Under the pieces are notes generated by a model that worked only from the letters and a program-made list of their open reading frames with translations, searched no databases and was not told the origin of the DNA. The position numbers were made by a program, and so were the translations under genes. Of a stretch of 64,000 nucleotides of DNA, positions 36,791 through 47,575 are shown piece after piece (within the stretch, counting starts at the first letter, position 1; each line of letters starts with the position of its first letter). This stretch comes from Eupeodes corollae. Taxonomy: Eukaryota; Arthropoda; Insecta; Diptera; Syrphidae. The stretch covers positions 139,683,133 to 139,747,132 of the forward strand of contig NC_079148.1 of assembly GCF_945859685.1 (NCBI RefSeq), given 5' to 3'.

Positions 36791-39700
36791 CATTTTTTGA
36801 AAAAGTTATTGAAGATTTTTAATTTTTGATATTCTTGAAAAATTTTATAAGTCTTCATGGCTCTAGAACTAAAAATCGAAAATCAAATCAAAATTCTTAA
36901 TATGTATTAATACATCTGTTGCTAATTTTTGTTCACAATCACATATGAGCTACAATGTGGTAGTTACAGCTTTTTTCGATCCAAAATAAGAGGACTTTTT
37001 ATTGAGCCTTAAAGAAAAAAAGAACCTCTCAACAAAAATTGAGCTTTGTCTCAACTTTTAATAAAGTGAATTTCATGAAAAAGGTATGCCTTTTCGATTT
37101 AAGTTGTCTTAAAAGTCATTTTTAGTTCCAATGGGTACTGATACATTTCTGGAGGTAATGTTACTTCCACTCTTTCCATGCATTTTCTAACTCGATTTTA
37201 ATCTCAAATTCAATTGTTTTTTAGTTTGGCCCATGTCAACTGTTTAGTTGTTAAATGAATGTAATGCAAAGCATTAAAAAATAACCAAAAATCAAGATAT
37301 TTACACTCATTTAGCAATATCAAAAAACTACCCCCAAAGCGATAATTTCAAAGTTTGGACCGAAAAAAAGAAGACTTTATCCTTATATTTCGACCATCAA
37401 AGAAATCTCTCTATGCTTTAAAACGCTTGCTTTCTGAATATCGAAATCATTTTGTTTTTGGTCAGTACCTTCCTCTGTTTTTGTTTGGTCTTTTCATATC
37501 CTTTATATAGAGAGAGAAAGGATATACTTGCTTTATATGATACCTGTGTGAATTAAAAGTGGGTATATTGGCATTGCAGATATACGAAACAGATAAACGA
37601 TTTTACTCGTTTCATTAAATCCCGTGTCTGTTCTTCCGCAAAGTAGACCTTCTTCAAATGACCCAGAAACAATCCGTGCACACTAACGACCAACCTAGAG
37701 ACCAACCAACTAACCAACCAACCAACCGACCGACTGATTTCTATGCTTCCATCGGCATCGATCGTAACGTCCAACCACAGAGAGCTACAACAGCCAAAGC
37801 AACTATGATTCCCAATTGGAATGTGTCTCATTAGTTTCACATCATTTCTATCGACTCTTTGGTAGCGTCTGGTCCAGTGTCGTCATCGTCATCGTGTCGT
37901 AGCGATATAACAGCAAAACAAGAAGATTCCTTGAAACTGGAATAAGGATGTGTGTTGTATTGTACCCAGGTCCAGGTATACCATTTACCTCGTACCTTCG
38001 TACACCTGAAACTCATGTCAGTTAAATTTGATGACCTATTGAACAGTTATCATTATCATTAGAATTAGTTGACTTCAGCGTTTTGCAACTGGCATGTACT
38101 AGTACTATCAACGACTATACAAGGACTACGCTTTTGTGTGGTGCGTCCTTTGTAATTTTAAAGTTACATTGATAAGGGATATTGTCTTCGTCCTGATATA
38201 ATGGTGACCGCATTATTATTGGCTCCTGTCACCGATACCATTAAGCTAAAGAGAAGAGAATTATCAAAATATCTATAAAGAGCACACCAACTACTAGCAT
38301 CAGGATCCAGGACTATCATCATCATCATCATTTTGAATCTCCATCATGATTCTGCTCAAGAGCATTAATCCTCTGACAACATTTATGTTTCTTAGCTGAT
38401 GGTTTTCAATTGCATAGGTTTGTCATATAAAGGATAGCGATGGCGAAATAGCGTTAGCGATAACGATAGAGACGTGGTGGGAGGACATTCCTAACATGTG
38501 CAGAAATTTCAGCAGCTATAAAAGCCGTCCGTTTTCGATTCATTCAAGCGACAGTAATCCTTGTTCGTCGTTGCTGCTCTCTGTTTCACTGAATTGGGAA
38601 GTCTGTGAGTTGAATTGACAAATTTACTGTGGATCCATATAACGACACGACACGAACGACGACGATGATGACATATCACAGAAAGAAGAAATTGAAGCAA
38701 TAGAAAATCCACCGTTATTAAACATGGTAGATAGATAACATCCTTTTACAGAACACACTAACAACCTTAACCTCGTCCTTGTGCGATGATGGGTGCCGAA
38801 GCTGATACTGTGCAGTCGCAGTGTGCAAAAGCGCTTACAATGTACCGATTCGTATATAAATTTTGTACTTGGAAATTTTAAATTGCTTCCTTTTTACAAT
38901 CGTTTATGTATTCTTTATCGTCCTTGTTAGCGAAGTGAGGTTTGGCTTGACATCTACATTATAAAAGGAAGAAGAGTTTGGGGTTTTTCAAAGGGAAAGA
39001 AATGCTCGGTTAGATTGAATTATGAATTATGATGAGTGTATTGTGTAGTGTACCTGAAAAGGTAGAAATATGATAAGAATTGGAGGATGTCAACGATAGT
39101 ATTGAAGGCTGTATCTTGTTATAATTCAAAACTTACTTCTTCTCTAAAATGGTTTAACAGGAAATCTTTTGAAATAGAAAAGGATGTCTCTCGTATATGT
39201 TGGATTTTAAATTAATAACACAAGTTTTTGCTTTACCGTTTTTGGGGTAAATATCAAAGTTAACACTCAGATTCTTCAAACAAACAAATTTCAACATCGA
39301 TTGAATTCTTCCAGATTTAATTTAATAAAACTCACGAGTATCAGTCATGGGTCATGGATTGTAACATTTCTTTTTACCAATTAGACATTTCTGAGAATAA
39401 AGGATAAAGGTCACTGAACAGCTAATTATTTATTACACAATGATGTTATCTGATGTTATCTCAAATAGGAAATAAATCAATTTTTTTAATTTGCGTAGGT
39501 AGATGGAATTTTGTTTGATACTTGTTCTTTTTTGTATTCAAAATTCCTGAGTAATTTAATTATTTGCTTGATGAATTGATTGGTAAACAATTTTATATCT
39601 AAAGTGGTTTGTTTTCAAATAAAAATACTTCCCCATTTTTTGTTTTTTTAAAAAGACTGGCTCGAAAAAAATATTAATCCAGTTAAAATAAATTTAAGAA

Positions 39701-40239
39701 TACGTCTTAGAGAACAACATTAAGAATTTTGTAAATAAACAATTTTTCCTTGAAAATACAATTATGTACATTTATTTGATTTTTCTTAGAAATTGAAGAT
39801 TTATGACAAAAGAAAACAAATATGTTTGTCAATTAATATAAGAAAATTAAAAATTGCCTTCAATTCGAAAGTTCATCGTTTGAAAAATGTATCGATTGAA
39901 CTTTGTTAAAATGGTGAGATGAATTGAACAAAACTTAAAAAAGTTAGCAGTTGCTTACAAACTGATACTAAGCATTTTTTAATTAATACAAAACATTTTT
40001 TGAATGGTCGGCAAAATACAGTTTGCTTTCTATTCTACAAAATACTGTTTTTTTCAAGGATTAAGCTGTCCTGAATTTTTCTATTCAAAATGTGGTATTC
40101 ACGTTGTTATAGACATGTCTAATGTTCCCTGAATTAGTATAAATAGGAATCTTTTATCGAAGAAATGTTCAGTCTATAACCTTGCTAAACGCTAGTGTAG
40201 AAAAAGAATATCAGCGATTTCACCTCATTTTTAGAATTT
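36791..40239. other. intron sequence with simple repeats
   Basis: No gene supported. A CCAA-type microsatellite lies at 37690-37737 (ACCAACCAACCAACCGACCG), a TCATCG run near 37875-37895, and ATC repeats near 38315-38332. Open frames across 37553-37840 and 38509-38712 are translations of such repeats and lack family features. Confidence 0.5.
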
Positions 40240-41150
40240 TTGCAGATTTATAAGTCTTAATAGATTTTACCCCAAGGAATACAAAGATGTGCAAAAACGA
40301 AGAAATCTCGATTGTACAGATTCAATTCTTTAAGAGTGAGAGTTCTGATGACGAAACTACTAGCGTATTCAAGGAGAGGTCTAACAAAGGTGGTGTACCG
40401 ATATTTAGTGGCATAGGGGTTTGAGAATTCTTTAGACCAGCATTTGATGGAAAATGGGCTCAAAAATTTAACTGAGTGTCGCAAAAAGCTCCTACGTCAC
40501 GAAAAGAATAGGCAGAATTAATTTCGTGCAGAAGGTAAGTTCAGGACTGATCATGTGATAGCTTACAAGTGAATTATGAATTGCAATTAAGCAATATTGA
40601 GTAAAAAGGAGTTTTTATCGCGTAATAAGTCTAAAAAAATGAATAGATACAGTTGAATTATTAATGACATTAGTAACATCGTTGATAGTTAAAGATAAAT
40701 AACAAAGGACCAATATGGCTCCCTTGAGGGACTCCTGAGTTTGCATAAATGGGATCGGAGATTGAGAAATTGAAAACAAGTCTATATCGGGCAGTTTTCT
40801 AGGTATTAAATATAAAAGCAAGGGAACTCAATGGCCTTAAGCTCAGGATAAGTAATTTGGTGACTAATTTTATCAAAGGCTTTACTAAAGTCTTTAATGA
40901 TAACGTTTTCTTCATTTATTTTATCTAATTCGTTTTTAGTATTACACACCAGGTCAGTAAGATTGGTTTCAGTGGGTCTGCCTTTTAAGAAACCCTGTTG
41001 TTGCAAAGAAAAAATAGACACAGTCGTAGAAAATTCTCTTGAAAGCTTGAATACGGACCTATAATTCATAACATCATACCTTTTTTTGAACAAGTAAAAT
41101 AAAGTAATCTTTCCAAGGATTTTGGGAAAATAGCTTCAGAAGTAGAAAGA
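40240..41150 (-). pseudogene. Jockey-group LINE reverse transcriptase, decayed
   Basis: Minus strand. The finger/palm part is at 41093-40806: QQGFLKGRPTETNLTDLV, then ENVIIKDFSKAFDKISHQI. A damaged PQG..GP block lies at about 40690-40745. The thumb part is at 40484-40257 with YTTFVRPLLEYASSFV, the usual xxxVRPxLEYA block. No endonuclease, poly(A) tail or target duplication was found, and frames are broken. It is related to the nested LINE at 20345 but not the same family by sequence. Confidence 0.75.
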
Positions 41151-41179
41151 CTAAACAGTACTGAAAGAGAGGAAGCACA

Positions 41180-41640
41180 CTTTCGGACCGAAAAAGAAAC
41201 TATCTTACAGTCGACATTTAGTGTTCGCCATCTAAAATTTTTTTTTTTAACTAGTACTTATTTAGTGAATGGTAAGACTTAGCTCGTGTCTAATTTGACA
41301 GATAGTAAGCTTTTTCCTTCCGCTGAAAAAATTCGTTTGTGTATATGCTTGAAAAGCGCTGGCAACTACGCTTAGAGAAGAAGCCGATTTTGCCAAAGAA
41401 AAAACATATTTTCAGATGAAACTGATGCACCCAAACCGAGTCCCTGTTTGACGCGGGTTTTCTTCCAGAGGCATAAGTGGGCCATTTTCTTCGAAACTGA
41501 GCAAAGAGTGGCCGTTACAGTCAATAACGATCATTATCGTACCTGTTGAACGCATTTTTGTGCAGAAAAATTGAAGAGGAGAATATTGGCAAAATTTTGC
41601 GGACCCTATATTTTTCGTCAACAGTATCATCACTTATTTC
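41180..41640 (+). pseudogene. mariner transposase fragment
   Basis: The plus-strand reading gives FAKEKTYFQMK-like and, in a neighbouring frame, KKHIFSDETD, the first catalytic block of mariner transposases (usually FSDEAHF). After a deletion comes VAVTVNNDHYRT, matching the VTVNGDRYR block. THFCAEKLKRRILAKFCGPY follows, leading to where the second Asp should be but is lost. The copy is badly decayed and short, with no terminal repeats seen. Confidence 0.6.
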
Positions 41641-43414
41641 GATTTAGGTAAGGGAAGTGCATGAGGGGTACCTTTAAAGTAATCAAACAAAACTAGTCAG
41701 TTTCTTCAAGATAATTCCTGTTAAATTGACTGAAAAACATCTTTGACTTTTACAGAGAGCTTAAATCATTTCAGCATCTTACTTAGTTTCCGGTTTTTAA
41801 GACTTCATTAACCATTATTGGATGTTTCAAGAAATCGTCAATTTAGCACTTTTTCAAATTCAATGCTGATTTTGAATCGAAACATCGATTTAAAATGGCA
41901 GTTTGAATTTTAAATATCTATGTTTCCAACCCAATTTGTATATAGGTTTGAACTTAAAAGCTTTATTTATACGACGTATTCGTCACAAAAAAAATTCTTT
42001 CCATTTTGCTTTTGGTTGAGCGTTTCTTAAAGACAGGATAAATCTAGTAACTTATGAAGTTTATTTGAAAAAATCATGCATCATTATAAAAATTTAAACT
42101 GAAAATTGAACGTATTGATAATTGATTTGGAAAACCTTCACAAATACCATTGAAAAAACTTCTGTATAAATTTAGATAGCCTCAAAAGGCTTTATAGATG
42201 TTTTTTTCGAATTTTTAAAGGTAACATTTCAACAAAATTACGTGATATAGTGATTTTTTAATAGCATTTGAAATAAGACCATCGAAAAGTTAAAGAAAAG
42301 TAAAGGTTTTGAAAGAATTGTAATACCTACTTCATGTTTTCTAACCCTGGAATTTATTGTTGTGTATCAAATTGTCAAAACTATTCATTTCTTTGATTTT
42401 TTTTTTCTGAGTGTTAAGAAATAATAAATTATCAGAAGTTGACAATAATTTTATAAAACTGCAGGACAAAGAAATTTATCGTCTTTAATTTATTAATTCC
42501 AAAGTGACTGATTTCATTCCCGTTGAAGTCAAACATCGTTGTTGATAAAATGATATCCCTTATTTGCGTTAAATCAAACACATAAAGGTGTCAACTGGGT
42601 GAAGTCTGGCTGGTATACAATTTACACCATTTACTTTTAAATACATTGTTATTGGTCTACCTTTTTCTTGTCTCCGAAAAGCAGATATGATTATTGGTTA
42701 TTAAACTAAACAAACATAAAATAAACCTTTAATCAGGGGTTCTTAAAAAAGACATTACAATTTATTGACGGAACCTTAAATGTTAGGAAAAGGTTTATAT
42801 TGTTCAAATAACCCATTGTTTGTACATACTTTAACACTTGTCTGTGCGTACATGTACAAATTAAAATGCTACTAGCATAGAAACAATCCATGTACAATAT
42901 AGTCCCAACAATTTGTGTGCCCTTTCAGGCTTATATAAATAATGCATTTTTGATGTGAATAAAAGAATACAGGAAATTGGTTGAAATTTCCGTCAAGAAG
43001 TTATGGCATCATAATGGATGGATTTATGTTATAGGAAATTTTATATTGATTTTGTGCTAAATTAATTAAAAATTAAACATCTTATGAATATCAAATTTTG
43101 TTTGGTAGCTATTAGAATTTATTTCAATTTCAATAAACAAAGGATGTTTTAAGGATTGGGTGTTGAAGTTATTTGGCTTAAATGAGACTTCAATTTAACT
43201 CCACACAAGAACTTGTTATGTGACAGTAAGTTGTTAAATACAAAAATAAATAAAATATGAACACAAATATATTTTATTCAGCATAAATAAAGGTCTTAGA
43301 AACTTAAGAATTAAAAGTACAACACATTTCCAGCTTTGATGAAACAAAGATTCTATATTTAAAGCAAATCAATATTGAAGATCTCTAATACATTTTTTTT
43401 TAAATAATTTTCAG
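41641..43414. other. intron sequence before the second collagen exon
   Basis: AT-rich, no gene or repeat end recognised. It ends in the T-rich tract and TTTTCAG acceptor at 43406-43414. Confidence 0.5.
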
Positions 43415-43472
43415 GCGACAGACGATAATGGAAGTGGATTCCCACCACCACCAATCAACTCTCCACCTCCTG
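43415..43472 (+). CDS. collagen-gene exon: proline-rich linker
   Basis: A 58-bp exon lies between TTTTCAG (ending 43414) and the consensus donor GTAAGT (43473). The phase 0 reading is ATDDNGSGFPPPPINSPPPG, with the last Gly/Ala codon split after its first base (phase 1). The next exon at 58165 starts with two bases that complete this codon as Ala and continue into a Gly-X-Y run. This phase agreement across 14.7 kb is the main evidence that both belong to one gene. An acidic, then proline-rich linker just before the triple helix is usual in collagens that have an N-terminal non-collagenous domain. Confidence 0.75.
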
Positions 43473-44379
43473 GTAAGTTTCAAAATTTTGTTCATCAATT
43501 TTTGTATTTCCTTTATTTCTTGAATGTTAAATTTTATCAAAATAAGCATTGAAGATAACAAGGTGTAAGTTTAAAAAAACTAAAAAATTTCAAGCAAAAT
43601 TGAAAAACCTTTGATGGAACTGTATATGTTGTGTCATGTGGCCTTAAGCAACTTTAAGGAGAATGAAGATTTCTGGGTAATTTTTATAATTTAAAAAATG
43701 TTAATCATATTAAGTTGAATTAAGATACTTTGCAAAAGAGAAAATCAAGAAATATTCACTTTGAGCGAAGGTAAGAAAAATGTGTTATAGGGTAGAGTTG
43801 CCAGTTGCCGGACCCTTAAGGATTTTTCCTCATTTAACATAGAACAGTAGCAACAAATATTAACATTTTCGAATAATTCTTGAAATAAATTATTCTTTAT
43901 AGATTTTTGCATATAAAATATAAAAAATATAAATTTTCTTACCGAAAAACGTTTTATTTAATTTTTTGTAAAAAGAAGTAATTTTTTCTATTTTCGACCA
44001 GCTGGTGTCCCATTTTCGGCCACCTACTAAACAAAAAAGTCTTGAATTGTTTTATATTTTTTATTAAAACGTTTTATCAAAAAAAAGTTAAAAAAGGACT
44101 TTATCTTGAAAAAAATAAATAAAACAAAATAAAAAATAAGTTAAACTAATTAAATCCAAGTTTGAGGCTTAAAAATTAAAATAAAAAATCCTTAAATTTA
44201 TTTCAATTAGGAACATGCTTTTTAAAGCTAATTATAAATTATCAAAAGATTATAGGTATATATGTAAATATTATTTTTTCAATACACTTAAGAATGTGTA
44301 AATTGCTTAAAAGTAACAATTTATTAAAGTTTGTTATCACATTTAAAACAGGTAAAGTATTGTAGCTCAGCATCTGCAA
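43473..44379. other. intron sequence, AT-rich
   Basis: No gene recognised. Confidence 0.5.
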
Positions 44380-45430
44380 ATGACATGGTTAAAAGATTTG
44401 TGCATTGTAGATGAAACCAATTTTCACAGCTATAACAGCCTATATTTTTCCATCTTCATTACATGAAGGACATTTTGGAACAGTCTTTTTTTGGTTATTC
44501 GTTTTTTTCCCTTCTCTTTTCATTTGTCGCTCAAGCTTCCTTTTTTCGACTTCGGCAGCTTTAAATTTTTGTTTGTCGTCTTTGTTTTTTTGAAACGCTT
44601 TCCAGGGCTGAGATGACATTTACATAGGCGGTTTTTGATTCTTAAAAAATCTTTTAACTGAGGTTTTGGATACTTAAGATACTTTTCAAAAAAGGATGGG
44701 TTTTCAGCGCTTTTTGAAGTATGAGGTTCTGTCAAAATATAATATAAATAAGTAATAATTTTGACTTTTTTAAGACCTTAAAAATGGAGCATACACATTA
44801 CCCATATCAGTGATTTTCCCTAATAAGAAATTTCTTGCAAAATATTATCATTCACTATTTCCAGCTCCATGGTATCTTCTACAAAAAAAAAATCAAGTAT
44901 TGAAAAAAGCAGATTCTTTATTATAAGTTATACTTAGGTACCTATGACTGTTTCGTAATCCTGTGGATTTTTTTCTTGTAGATTTGGTTAAGGTACTCTT
45001 AATAATGTCCCATCACAAGCAACTTCGAAAGTCATTTCAATTTCTTCGGGTATCCCAGAAACTCCAAAAATGTTTTGCTTGGCATGGCGGATAATGTCAA
45101 GCACAACTGTTGATATTTTTGCTTTCAAGACCATCTTTTATGTGCAATATCACCCTTTCAGCTTCTAAGAAACTTGTATTTTAGATATCTTTATCAGCAC
45201 CACCAATGTTCACAATGCGGCCTTTATCGCAATCGAAGTTGATCACGATTTCTTCGTTATCGCCGTTACCAAGATCACTGCATACATCAACATTCAAAAT
45301 ACCAATACCAGCATCTATATCAGAACCGCGAAAAGATATACCACCAGGATCTGCATCAAGAATGCCCTTAGAATCCCCATCGCCACCAGAATTAACGCCA
45401 TTAGAACACTTTCCAGATACACAAGCAAAT
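44380..45430 (-). pseudogene. unidentified decayed coding block with apparent splice sites
   Basis: I do not recognise this gene. The minus strand shows protein-like blocks in order. First is an acidic Gly/Asp-rich block at about 45420-45185 (NSGGDGDSKGILDADPGG, LGNGDNEEIVINFDCDKG). Then LDIIRHAKQNIFGVSGIPEE at about 45120-45050, continuing to ETVI at 44945. After an apparent GT..AG intron comes MELEIVNDNILQEISY at about 44880-44830 followed by a stop. After a second apparent intron (acceptor at about 44727) comes SAENPSFFEKYLKYPKPQL and a Lys/Arg-rich segment (FKAAEVEKRKLERQMKREGK) ending near CPSCNEDGK. Stops and frame changes mark it as dead. The basic tail with a CxxC pair would fit a transposase C-terminus, but this is a guess. 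Confidence 0.4.
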
Positions 45431-45434
45431 TCTC

Positions 45435-46240
45435 AATTGGATTAACATCTGGACTTTAGGAGGCCAACTTAATACATCTATATTATTTTCTTTAAAGTAC
45501 TTTTTAGCCTTAGAAATAAAAAAAATTAAATAATACTTTTTGTCATAAAATTGTAAGCTTATTTAAAAGCTCAATATAAGTCAGGCATGGTAAAAATAAA
45601 ACCAAGTTCATACTTACAATTTTGGCTGCATGTCAACGAACATTGTCTTGTTGGAAAATGAAACTGCAAGTATCTATAAAAAGCTCTAGCGCCGTGGGCT
45701 CTAATACCTTTTTATAGGACTAGAATTTAAATTCTTGCATTGGCTTTGGATTTTAGAAAGATCATTTGACCTTTTTTATCTCCACAGAAACATCCCCACA
45801 CTATCACACCTTCAGTTTTGTGGGGCATCCGCAAAATGCAATCCGAGCTTAGTCTTTCTTGCGGTTCTCCTCGCGCAAAGATTCTCCCATCTCCAACATG
45901 TAGCTTTAATTTTGATTCGTCCGAAAAAATGACATCTCTTGACTCCAATGTAGGTGCTCATGAGGCTAAAGCAATTGTTTTACTTTTATTTGATGATTTA
46001 GAAAATTTGGCTTAAGTACCGGCTTGAGTGCCCTAAATCCAGCTTTCACGAGCCTTTTTCTCACTGAACTTGACGCATTTACTTTGAATGTAGCTCGACG
46101 CAGATCATTTTTAAGGTACACCGAAGTCCTAAACCGATGCCAACGACTGTACAACACCGAAAAAACGATCTTCCACGGGGGTCGTCTTTTTTGGCCACCC
46201 TGATCTTTTTTTCCTGTTTTTTTGTTGAGCAACATTCAGT
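45435..46240 (-). pseudogene. Tc1-like (DD34E) transposase with an apparent 109-bp intron
   Basis: Minus strand. The N-terminal DNA-binding and linker part is at 46235-45966 (ASSSVRKRLVKAGFRALKPV). The first catalytic Asp is in VIFSDESKLKLHVGDGR at 45925-45880. After a frameshift the second lies in IFQQDNVR (about 45640). Next comes an in-frame stop and HAAKI, then a GTAAGTATG...TTTCTAAG segment (45617 down to 45509), and then AKKYFKENNIDVLSWPPKSP and DVNPIEN. Removing the 109 bp restores the frame and gives exactly 34 residues between the second Asp and the Glu, as in Tc1. One frameshift and one stop make this copy dead. Terminal inverted repeats were not located. Confidence 0.85.
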
Positions 46241-46299
46241 CTCAGTTTGAACTACTTAGTGAACACTTTATAGGGTTTCTTCGACTTATTCGGAGCCCA

Positions 46300-47575
46300 G
46301 GCCTGTACTTAGGATCTGGCCCTCCAGGTAAGGGGTTGTGCCGTCGTCGATGTGACTCATATTTGCGAAACACCAACAAGCCTCGGATACAGACGGATTT
46401 ACTGTTGACAACCTACGCAAACGAATTAAGGACAACGATCTTCGGATATGCACGTGGAATTTTAGGTCCCTTAACAGACCACGTGCAGCCGACAAATTAG
46501 CGGAGCCCCAAGACTGCTATAAAGCAGACATCACCGCCGTCCAGGAAATACGATGGGATGGGCCGGGCAAAAAGAGGATGAAAAACTACGATATTTACTA
46601 TAGTGACTTCTACCACGAAAACCAATTGCTCTTATTTAGATGCGGCTTCGTCATTGGAGCCAGACTTAGGAAAGAAGTCTTAAACACCTCATGACCATAC
46701 GCATCAAGGGTAATTTTGGCAACATTAGCCTGATATGACCGCACGCCCCCACAGAAGAGAAAGACGACAACACCAAAGATATGTTCTTCGAGCTCCTAGA
46801 CAAAACATATGAGCGGTGTTCTAGCTACGATATTAAAATTGTCCTGGGCGATTTTAATGCCAAGCTAGGAAGGGAAGACATCTTTGGTGGAATAATCGGG
46901 AAGAACAGCCTGCACGACAACATTTCCAACAACGGATTCAGGCTCATAGATTTTGCTGCTGGGCGAAACGTCATGGTAGCCAGTACACGTTTTCCACACC
47001 TCAACATCCACAAAGGAACTTGGACTTCTCTAGATCAATCTACCGTCAACCAGATTGACCGTATTGCGATCGAGGCCAGACACGCTTCCAGCATCATGGA
47101 TGTGCTGGGTTTCAAGCAGCAACCAACAAGAAAACCCTGGTTTAATGAGGAATGTCTGCAGGCAAATGCAGCCAAACAACAGGCACACAAAGCGGCGCTG
47201 CATAAAAGGACGAGAGCTGCTCATGAGCTCTATGAGCAGAAGAGGCGAGAGGAACACCGACTTCTCAGAAGGAAAAAGAGAGGGCATGAGAAGCGTGCGG
47301 TCGAAGATGTTAAGAGGTTTAAAAGCAGGAATGAAGTTCGAAAGTTTTATGAACAGATGAAACGAAATTCACAGGTACATAAACCTAGAACCGAAGGTTC
47401 CAAAGACGAATGTGGAAACATCATAGTGGAACCGCAGTCAATGCTGAGGATATGGAAGGACCACGTTTGCAGACTGTATAACGGCAACGGCGAACTGAAT
47501 TCCGCTGTCATTCAGGATGATCCATTCAGCATAGACGACGAAAGCCAACAGTCCCGTCTTCCCGACTTAGGAGAA
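46300..47575 (+). pseudogene. RTE-like LINE copy A: endonuclease and linker, 3'-truncated
   Basis: The APE endonuclease begins at about 46435 (LRICTWNFRSLNRPRAADKL, then KADITAVQEIRWDGPGKK at about 46525). After stops it continues in a long frame, 46781-47608: KIVLGDFNAKLGRED carries the conserved GDFNAK, and a linker rich in Arg/Lys follows (HEKRAVEDVKRFKSRNEVRK). The start of the reverse transcriptase linker matches copy B (52805-53190) at roughly nine bases in ten. Similarity stops abruptly at about 47572 (after CCCGACTTAG), just before the KSNKAAGADG block, so the 3' half is missing. The type is that of the transposon-derived craniofacial development protein 2-like proteins, placed in RTE. 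Confidence 0.85.

Noticed and set aside
37553..37840. Minus-strand frame with a GWLVSWLVSRLVV membrane-like stretch
   Set aside because: The stretch is the CCAA microsatellite read in one frame; no start context or homology.
38509..38712. Minus-strand frame with a signal-peptide-like start
   Set aside because: Short, beside CGA/ATC simple repeats, without downstream exons or known domains.
45206..45445. Plus-strand Ser/Pro-rich frame
   Set aside because: It is the antisense of the minus-strand Gly/Asp-rich block, which continues into further protein-like blocks and is the better reading.
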